A stretch of DNA of 10,766 nt from Phycisphaeraceae bacterium (GTDB lineage: Bacteria > Planctomycetota > Phycisphaerae > Phycisphaerales > Zrk34): assembly GCA_028281485.1 (NCBI GenBank), contig JANQJT010000253.1, positions 1 through 10,766 of the forward strand. Direction: 5' to 3'. Under the pieces are notes generated by a model that ran no database searches, was not told the DNA's origin, and saw only the letters and a program-made list of their open reading frames with translations. The position numbers and the translations under genes were made by a program. Shown here piece after piece: positions 6,489-10,766 of this stretch (position 1 is its first letter; each line of letters starts with the position of its first letter).

Positions 6489-7445
6489 TCAGACTCGTTC
6501 AGGCAAGACCGTGCGGTGCTCGACCAGCAGCGCTTCGGCGCCCTGTTTGACCAGTTGCTCGACAACGCTGTTAACCGCGCGCTTGATCGAACGGATCGGC
6601 GCATCGGCTTTGGCTTCGACGCATTGGGTCCCGTCGTGCGACAGCACGCGGCCGTGCAGCGTCAGTTGACGGTCGTCGCTGAGCGTGGCGTACACACCCA
6701 GCGCCGCCTGGCAGTCGGCCTGCAACGCCGCGACCACCGAGCGCTCGGCCTGTACGCAGGCCGCCGTGTTCGCGTCGTTCAGCGGCAGGCAGCGTCGCAG
6801 CGTCACGTGATCGTCAGCCCGACACTGGATCGCTAGGGCCGCCTGGCTCGCACAAGGCACGCTGAGATCCGGATCGAGGGGGCGATCGGCGTATTCCGCC
6901 AACCCCGCTCGCACCAGCCCCGCCACCGCCAGCACCGCCGCGTCCACGTCCCCCAGCTCAATAACTTTGCTGACGCGCTTTTCCACGTTTCCGCGGAATG
7001 GGATGATCTCCAGGTCGCTGCGCATGCGCAGCAGTTGCGATCCGCGCCGGGGAGAACTCGTTCCCACCTTCGCGCCTTGTGGCAGCGACTCGATGTCGTG
7101 CTTCGCGGACGACACCAGGCAGTCGCGCGCATCGCCGCGATGCGGGATGGCCGCGACCACCAGACCCGCCGTGTCGGCGACCGGCAGGTCCTTCATCGAG
7201 TGTACCGCCACGTCCGCTTGATTGCGGAGCAGGGCCGCCTCGATCGCCGTGGTGAACAGGCCCTTGCCGCCGTTGCCGGCCAGCGGGTGATCCTTCAACT
7301 GATCGCCGCGTGACTCAATCGGCATCAGCTCAACGGTGACGTTGGGGTGGAGCTGTCGCAGCGCGTTGGCGACCGCGTTGGCTTGCGCGAGCGCGAGCGT
7401 GCTGCGTCGTGTTGCGATAACGATCGGTCTACGCGAGGGTCGCAA
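6489..7445 (-). CDS. hemC: Porphobilinogen deaminase (hydroxymethylbilane synthase)
   Basis: The 318-residue enzyme condenses four porphobilinogens to hydroxymethylbilane in cytosolic tetrapyrrole synthesis. Motifs in order: IATRRSTLALAQAN (10-23), ESRGDQL (44-50), GGKGLFT (59-65), VHSMKDLP (81-88) with catalytic D86, GTSSPRR (128-134), IIPFRGNVEKR (147-157), VPCASQAALAIQCR (196-209), and C245 in ADCQAALG, the cysteine that carries the dipyrromethane cofactor. Nothing essential is missing and the length is standard. The start is a TTG at 7443-7445, supported by AGGAAGG seven bases upstream and by the family N-terminus beginning a few residues later; I find no ATG that fits. It lies 88 nt downstream of the 141-residue membrane protein on the same strand and converges on phoR, with 12 bp between stop codons. 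Confidence 0.95.
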   Translation of the reverse strand: MRPSRRPIVIATRRSTLALAQANAVANALRQLHPNVTVELMPIESRGDQLKDHPLAGNGGKGLFTTAIEAALLRNQADVAVHSMKDLPVADTAGLVVAAIPHRGDARDCLVSSAKHDIESLPQGAKVGTSSPRRGSQLLRMRSDLEIIPFRGNVEKRVSKVIELGDVDAAVLAVAGLVRAGLAEYADRPLDPDLSVPCASQAALAIQCRADDHVTLRRCLPLNDANTAACVQAERSVVAALQADCQAALGVYATLSDDRQLTLHGRVLSHDGTQCVEAKADAPIRSIKRAVNSVVEQLVKQGAEALLVEHRTVLPERV

Positions 7446-7478
7446 ATGCGATGCCTTCCTACCCCCGGGAACCAGGCC

Positions 7479-7503
7479 AAACGAACTTCGGGCGGGTTCG
7501 TTT
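7479..7503. repeat. 8-bp perfect inverted repeat in the hemC leader
   Basis: AAACGAAC (7479-7486) and GTTCGTTT (7496-7503) flank a 9-nt GC-rich spacer. The element sits between the upstream gene's stop and the hemC start, 34 nt before the TTG. Its downstream arm in hemC orientation ends in GTTTGG with no long T-run. It may be an mRNA hairpin or an operator; function is unknown. Confidence 0.5.
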
Positions 7504-7533
7504 AGGCTTCAAGTCTGGGACTGGAAGAATAAT

Positions 7534-7959
7534 TTAGAGGACGAACCAAGCGACAACAACCGCTTCGAGCACGATGAACACGCTCGCGTACATCGCCGCC
7601 TTGCGCCATTTCACACACCGCTTCGGGTTGTTTTCCGGGACCATCGCCAGCGACGGCGCAGCGATCTGTAAGCTCCGACCGCGTCGTGCCGCGTCCTGCA
7701 CGATCGCGATGACCAGGTTGCATTGAAAGGCGTTCAGGCCGATCACGCGAGCCAGCTTATTGAGCCTTTGTCGCGATTCGATTGGAAGACATGCGCCCTG
7801 CAATGCTTCTTGTACGCGCAACGCGAACACCCAGCGGGGATCGTTCGCACGCAGTGACGCATTTACCGCGCCTTCTGCGTCACGTCTCCGTGACCTTCGC
7901 GACAAGTCGGATACCGGTCCGCGCACGATGCGCGGCTTGGCGGTTTGCGTGCCCTTCAT
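7534..7959 (-). CDS. Unrecognised small protein with C-terminal membrane anchor
   Basis: I do not recognise a named family. The 141-residue product begins with a basic, probably disordered stretch (1-40: RRSRRRDAEG and similar). A compact helical segment (about 41-95) includes DPRWVFALRVQEALQG, RQRLNKLARVIGLNAFQCN and LVIAIVQDAARRG. A loop follows, and then a hydrophobic helix from about 121 to the C-terminus preceded by basic KRCVKWRK. That arrangement predicts a tail-anchored inner-membrane protein with its N-terminal domain in the cytoplasm. The ATG at 7957-7959 has GGAGG four bases upstream on the minus strand. The gene precedes hemC with an 88-nt gap and may share its transcript, though this does not show a role in haem synthesis. 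The clear ribosome site and coherent topology argue that it is real. Confidence 0.7.
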   Translation of the reverse strand: MKGTQTAKPRIVRGPVSDLSRRSRRRDAEGAVNASLRANDPRWVFALRVQEALQGACLPIESRQRLNKLARVIGLNAFQCNLVIAIVQDAARRGRSLQIAAPSLAMVPENNPKRCVKWRKAAMYASVFIVLEAVVVAWFVL

Positions 7960-8028
7960 GTGCCCTCCACAGAAAAGGCGTTCTCCTCAAGAGCACAGTA
8001 GCACGGCATAATCCCCACATGAATGTCG

Positions 8029-8175
8029 TTTTACCGTTTTAGACTTTTTTCTTTTTTTATGCGTCTACCCGGTCCAATTAGGTAATTTGGGGCAATCCGA
8101 TAACCTTTTTTGCAATGAAACGGACCCATCGCGAGGAAAAAAGCCGCCAGGCTCACGGGATTCAAACGACTTTTT
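8029..8175. other. AT-rich intergenic stretch with T/A tracts (possible curved DNA)
   Basis: Within 7960-8293, which holds no gene I can support, T-tracts lie at 8029-8032, 8037-8040, 8045-8050, 8052-8058, 8106-8111 and 8171-8175, with an A-tract at 8137-8142. The first four are 8-9 bp apart and the last three roughly 31-34 bp apart, about three helical turns. This could bend DNA or act as an upstream element between the divergent genes. Confidence 0.4.
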
Positions 8176-8176
8176 C

Positions 8177-8205
8177 TTGTGGCACGGCAAACCCTTGGGT
8201 ACATT
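8177..8205 (+). promoter_or_regulatory. Possible promoter of the PEP-CTERM protein gene
   Basis: TTGTGG (8177-8182), a 17-bp spacer and TACATT (8200-8205) follow directly after a T-tract and give a leader of about 80 nt. The match is moderate. CACGGCA and TGCCGTG copies overlap or flank it, so binding there could control it. Confidence 0.4.
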
Positions 8206-8293
8206 TTAATGCTTGCTGTGCCGTGGGTTATTCGACCGACGAGCGGCAATCGTGAGTCGGGAATCGCCCCTGCGATGTGAAGGATAAGAGTTG

Positions 8294-9052
8294 ATGATCC
8301 GCAGCAACCCCGTGATGTTGTCCCTCGCGTTATGGCTCGGCTTGGCCGGCCGAGCGTCGGCCGTTGAACTGCTCAGCAACGGCGACTTCGAAACCGGCAG
8401 CCTTTCCGGCTGGACCACGGTGTCGTTCCAGGATCAGGGCGACTTCTTCATCGATACACCCGGCACCACGACCCAACTGATGTTCCGTCCCACCGCGCCC
8501 AATCCGGCCGGTGGCAGCTTCTACGCCGTCTCCGATCACCGCTTCGACGACGCCATCGGCCTGCTGCAGACCTTCACCGTCTCCGGCTCAGGCCCCCTCA
8601 CACTCTCGTTCGACATGTTTGTTAACAGCTATTCACTGCCCGACGCCTTCGGCGACAACGGCCGTGGCCTCGATCCCACGCGCATCGGCGTGAGCCTGAA
8701 TCAGTACGCCCGCGTAGATATTCTCTCCGCCACCGCCTCCGACTTCAGCACCAACCCGACCGACGTCGTGCAAAACCTCTACCTCGGTGTCGATCCGGGC
8801 ACCAACCCCAACGCTTACACGCACTACGACTTCGACCTGACCAGCCTGCTCAACGACGGCGAGTCCTACAAGCTCCGCTTCGCGATGGTCTCCAACTCCT
8901 TCACGCTGAATCTCGGCCTGGACAACGTCAGCCTCTTCAGCGGCACGATGGGTGACACACAGATCGTCCCCCTGCCCCCCGCGGCGCTGGCCGGTCTGGT
9001 GCTGATCGGAGGAATCGGTGGCGGACGCTGGATCAAGCGACGCCGCGGCTGA
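8294..9052 (+). CDS. PEP-CTERM-type exported surface protein
   Basis: The 252-residue precursor has an N-terminal signal peptide (core LSLALWLGLAG, likely cut after ASA at 23). The mature part opens ELLSNGDFETGSLSGW, the typical start of sugar-binding-like beta-sandwich domains in exported PEP-CTERM proteins. The body is rich in beta strand and in N, D, S and T, with no catalytic motif that I can identify. The C-terminus has the sorting layout: VPLPPAA, a hydrophobic glycine-rich helix, then RWIKRRRG. That is the VPLPPA variant of the PEP-CTERM signal cut by exosortase in exopolysaccharide-making bacteria. Start ATG 8294 has AAGGA nine bases upstream; the adjoining TTG at 8291 is possible. 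No exosortase gene is in the window. Function is unknown; surface or matrix attachment is the likely fate. Confidence 0.85.
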   Translation: MIRSNPVMLSLALWLGLAGRASAVELLSNGDFETGSLSGWTTVSFQDQGDFFIDTPGTTTQLMFRPTAPNPAGGSFYAVSDHRFDDAIGLLQTFTVSGSGPLTLSFDMFVNSYSLPDAFGDNGRGLDPTRIGVSLNQYARVDILSATASDFSTNPTDVVQNLYLGVDPGTNPNAYTHYDFDLTSLLNDGESYKLRFAMVSNSFTLNLGLDNVSLFSGTMGDTQIVPLPPAALAGLVLIGGIGGGRWIKRRRG

Positions 9053-9091
9053 GCAACACCTCACACATCTAATCCCATCACCCGATCGCTA

Positions 9092-10129
9092 TCAGTTGAT
9101 CGCGTTTCGCCGTGATAAGTCGGCTCGGATCGCCAGCGCCAGCATGAGTAGCGGAATCCAACGACCGATCCACATCAACCCGATCAGGCCTCCGCGCGAC
9201 GGGTAGTCCGTCGCCGAGATGTGTTCGCCCCCCACACCGCTGTTCGCCACCGCCGAGGCCGCCAGCGCCGCGTCTGCGCTGAAGATCGCCGCGTATCCCC
9301 CGACCAGCAACAGACGACAGGCGATCAAGCCCACCGCGCCCAGCAGCGCGCTGCGCCACGATACACCCGCCAGCCACACCGCGCCGCCGGCCAACGCCAC
9401 CCACGACGCCCAACGCGTCGCGACCGACGCGGCCGACACAAAACCCGTTTGATGACTCACCCCCAACCACGCCGCGTGATCGAGCGCAACCTCGCCGATC
9501 CGCCACGCCGGCATTCCCACCGCCAGCAGCAACGCCGCGGTCAACACCAGCGCACGCCACGCCGAGCGCCTACCGTTCATCACAATGACAAACAACTGCC
9601 CGACAACGACCATCGGCCCGAGCACCACCAATCGCCACACCCCGCCGACCTCACTGTCCACTTCGTACCCCGTCCCCGAAAACGCGCTGACAGACAGAAA
9701 CACCGCTCGATTCAGCCCAAGGCTCGGCCAAAGCAACAGCGCCGCCAGACCCACCACCAACGCGCTGCCGACAATGACCACGTTCGCCAGCGTAAACACC
9801 CGATCCCGCAGGCATCCGGTGATCAGCAGCGCGCCGCCCGCGATGAGCCAGGACCACGCGCCCAGTTGCATCAGCACCAGCACGACGCCGCGCCCCGTGG
9901 GGCTCAGGGATCGGTCGATGTGGATCGGATCGATGCCTGTGGCGGTGACCGCGCCTGCCGACAGGAGTGTCGCGTCCGTCCAGCGCAGCGTCGGCACGTG
10001 ATCGGGCCGACAAGTGGGCAGCTTCAATACGACCGCACCCAGCCCGACCAGGACGCCGAGCCAGACAGCGAAGATCGCGACCAGACGCAGCGACGGGTTA
10101 CTCTTCGTCACCCGCGTCGCCGTCGTCAT
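9092..10129 (-). CDS. Compact TrkH/KtrB-family potassium channel subunit
   Basis: The 345-residue integral membrane protein can be parsed as four M1-pore-M2 repeats, the fold of TrkH/KtrB K+ uptake subunits. Pore loops are WTDATLLSAGAVTATGID, SVSAFSGTGYEVD, GVSHQTGFVSA and ASAVANSGVGGE, with one filter glycine each (G65, G154, G229, G298). The last M2 carries MWIGRWIPLL, matching the family's MxxGRxGPL arginine block (R323). It is about 100 residues shorter than usual, with trimmed loops and no extra N-terminal helices. The third-repeat M2 lacks the conserved GSTAGGIKT gating loop and reads AGGAVWLAGVSWRS instead. ATG 10129 is the outermost start and has only a weak ribosome site; a GTG six codons on is an alternative. 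It overlaps the end of the DUF2007 gene by 32 nt. No TrkA/KtrA-like RCK subunit is seen. It could be a divergent, differently gated channel. Confidence 0.8.
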   Translation of the reverse strand: MTTATRVTKSNPSLRLVAIFAVWLGVLVGLGAVVLKLPTCRPDHVPTLRWTDATLLSAGAVTATGIDPIHIDRSLSPTGRGVVLVLMQLGAWSWLIAGGALLITGCLRDRVFTLANVVIVGSALVVGLAALLLWPSLGLNRAVFLSVSAFSGTGYEVDSEVGGVWRLVVLGPMVVVGQLFVIVMNGRRSAWRALVLTAALLLAVGMPAWRIGEVALDHAAWLGVSHQTGFVSAASVATRWASWVALAGGAVWLAGVSWRSALLGAVGLIACRLLLVGGYAAIFSADAALAASAVANSGVGGEHISATDYPSRGGLIGLMWIGRWIPLLMLALAIRADLSRRNAIN

Positions 10130-10346
10130 GCTCGGTCATGGCCTCGTCGATGATCTCAATCGCCCGGTCGACGTCGTCGGCGCCCACGAACACCGGCACC
10201 CCCTGACCCATCGCGGTCAGTCCGTCCAGCGGCGAGGGCGTCGTGTCGATCGTCGCGTCGACGTCCGCCGCGACCAGCGCCGCCCGCAGCAGTTCCGCCT
10301 CGATGCCGTTGGCCGCATCAAACACTTTGACGGGTTCACCATTCAT
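10098..10346 (-). CDS. DUF2007-type small putative signal-transducing protein
   Basis: The 82-residue protein matches the DUF2007 pattern: PVKVFDAANGIEAELLRAALVAADVDA at the front, with helix 1 selecting EAELLRAAL, then GVPVFVGADDVDRAIEIIDEA as the closing strand and helix. Family members are small beta-alpha-beta proteins annotated only as putative signal transducers, with no defined reaction. The C-terminus is a very acidic tail, EHDDGDAGDEE. Start ATG 10346 has GGAAGGAG six bases upstream. The last 32 nt overlap the start of the TrkH/KtrB-like gene, so translation of the two is probably coupled. The sigma-factor gene ends 47 nt upstream on the same strand, with a TACAAT -10-like hexamer in that gap (10382-10387, minus strand). 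Confidence 0.78.
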   Translation of the reverse strand: MNGEPVKVFDAANGIEAELLRAALVAADVDATIDTTPSPLDGLTAMGQGVPVFVGADDVDRAIEIIDEAMTEHDDGDAGDEE

Positions 10347-10393
10347 GCCGGGCTCCTTCCGGATTAAACTTGTCTGCTTACATTGTATCGCGG

Positions 10394-10766
10394 TCAGTCC
10401 GCCGGGGAGAGGATTTGTTCGAGACTCAGGCCCAAAGTTGTGGCCGAAAGTTGCAGTTTTTTCACGGCGCGTTTCTCGATCTGGCGTGCCCGCTCGGCGC
10501 TGACCGCCAGCTCGGCGCCGATCTGTGCCAGCGTCTGAGGCGGGCGATCGTTCTCGCCGCTCAGTTGCAGGCCGTAGTGACGCACGATCACCATCCGCTC
10601 GCGGTCGTCCAGGTCCGCCAAAAGCTTGCGGAGCGTGACGTCGACCTGCTCGGACTGTTCAGCGGCGACGTGTGCCGCAGGCGACGCGTCGGCGCGATCG
10701 ATGAGAGTCGCGTCGATCACGGTTCGCTGCTGTGACGTGTGCTGTGCGAACCGCCGCATCAGCGCC
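10394..10766 (-). CDS. Sigma-70 family RNA polymerase sigma factor, C-terminal part
   Basis: The frame is open to the right edge of the window, so the 5' end is missing; an internal ATG at 10759 is preceded in frame by Ala-Leu codons and is unlikely to be the true start. The visible 124 residues hold the end of region 3 and all of region 4. The blocks are LRKLLADLDDRERMVIVRHYGL (read here as LADLDDRERMV then RHYGL), PQTLAQIGAELAVSAERARQIEKRA and VKKLQ. The helix-turn-helix IGAELAVSAERARQIEKRA is the -35 recognition element and resembles RpoD/SigA-type factors more than ECF factors. The final LGLSLEQILSPAD is a lineage-specific tail. It likely heads the transcript that includes DUF2007 and the TrkH-like gene. 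Which sigma group it belongs to cannot be settled without the N-terminal regions. Confidence 0.88.
   Translation of the reverse strand, partial: ALMRRFAQHTSQQRTVIDATLIDRADASPAAHVAAEQSEQVDVTLRKLLADLDDRERMVIVRHYGLQLSGENDRPPQTLAQIGAELAVSAERARQIEKRAVKKLQLSATTLGLSLEQILSPAD

Larger units (their letters stand above)
8002..8225. repeat. Three copies of CACGGCA in a divergent intergenic region
   Basis: CACGGCA occurs at 8002-8008 and 8183-8189 on the + strand and as its reverse complement TGCCGTG at 8219-8225. The last two form an inverted pair, 36 bp centre to centre, around the putative PEP-CTERM promoter's -10 region. The first lies nearer the minus-strand gene. A shared regulator is possible; so is chance in GC-rich DNA. 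Confidence 0.3.

Noticed and set aside
8031..8249. 72-codon minus-strand frame in the AT-rich intergenic region
   Set aside because: No ribosome site, no domain, and it crosses T-tracts and a likely promoter.
8182..8290. Riboswitch (cyclic-di-GMP-like) in the PEP-CTERM leader
   Set aside because: GGCAAACCC recalls part of that class and a CCGAC/GTCGG pairing is possible, but the rest of the conserved core and stems is not present.
9221..10153. 310-codon open frame on the + strand over the TrkH-like gene
   Set aside because: Its product is a run of R, H, Q, P and T typical of antisense to GC-rich membrane genes; the minus strand gives hydrophobic segments and pore loops.

Overview
This GC-rich window most resembles a chromosome of the Planctomycetes, probably class Phycisphaerae. 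That placement is an inference from gene style: a PEP-CTERM-type surface protein with a VPLPPA sorting signal, a phosphate-type porin with a coiled-coil N-terminus, a diderm-style PhoB/PhoR pair and a RpoD-like sigma factor. No rRNA or other phylogenetic marker is present to prove it. I see no transposon, prophage, CRISPR array or obvious transferred island. The two AT-rich stretches, about 2540-2760 and 8010-8215, are both intergenic and look regulatory.

Layout, left to right. (1) 1-579 is the 3' end of a TrpB2-type tryptophan synthase beta subunit. (2) 668-1032 holds two tRNA genes, Asp(GTC) and Ala(GGC), each with its own sigma70-like promoter (16-bp spacer), a hairpin in the leader and its own intrinsic terminator. 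(3) 1167-2535 is an RmlC-like epimerase and RmlD-like reductase pair, one base apart. (4) 2685-4376 is a phosphate-selective-type porin behind a ladder of TTAAC-like direct repeats with an 11-bp period that abuts a -10 box, ended by a strong terminator. (5) 4431-6476 is phoB-phoR, 3 nt apart. (6) On the minus strand, 7959-6489 encodes an unrecognised 141-residue tail-anchored protein followed by hemC; hemC converges on phoR with only 12 bp between stop codons. (7) 8294-9052 is a PEP-CTERM-type exported protein behind an AT-rich upstream region. (8) On the minus strand, 10766-9092 encodes the C-terminal part of a sigma-70 factor, then a DUF2007 protein, then a compact TrkH/KtrB-like K+ channel subunit whose start overlaps the DUF2007 gene by 32 nt.

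How they fit together. The clearest unit is phosphate response: PhoR would phosphorylate PhoB, and the 11-bp repeat ladder in front of the porin has the geometry of a PhoB/PhoP binding array, so the porin is probably the regulated output encoded beside its regulator. The two most novel-looking items are that ladder and the DUF2007/minimal-TrkH pair.
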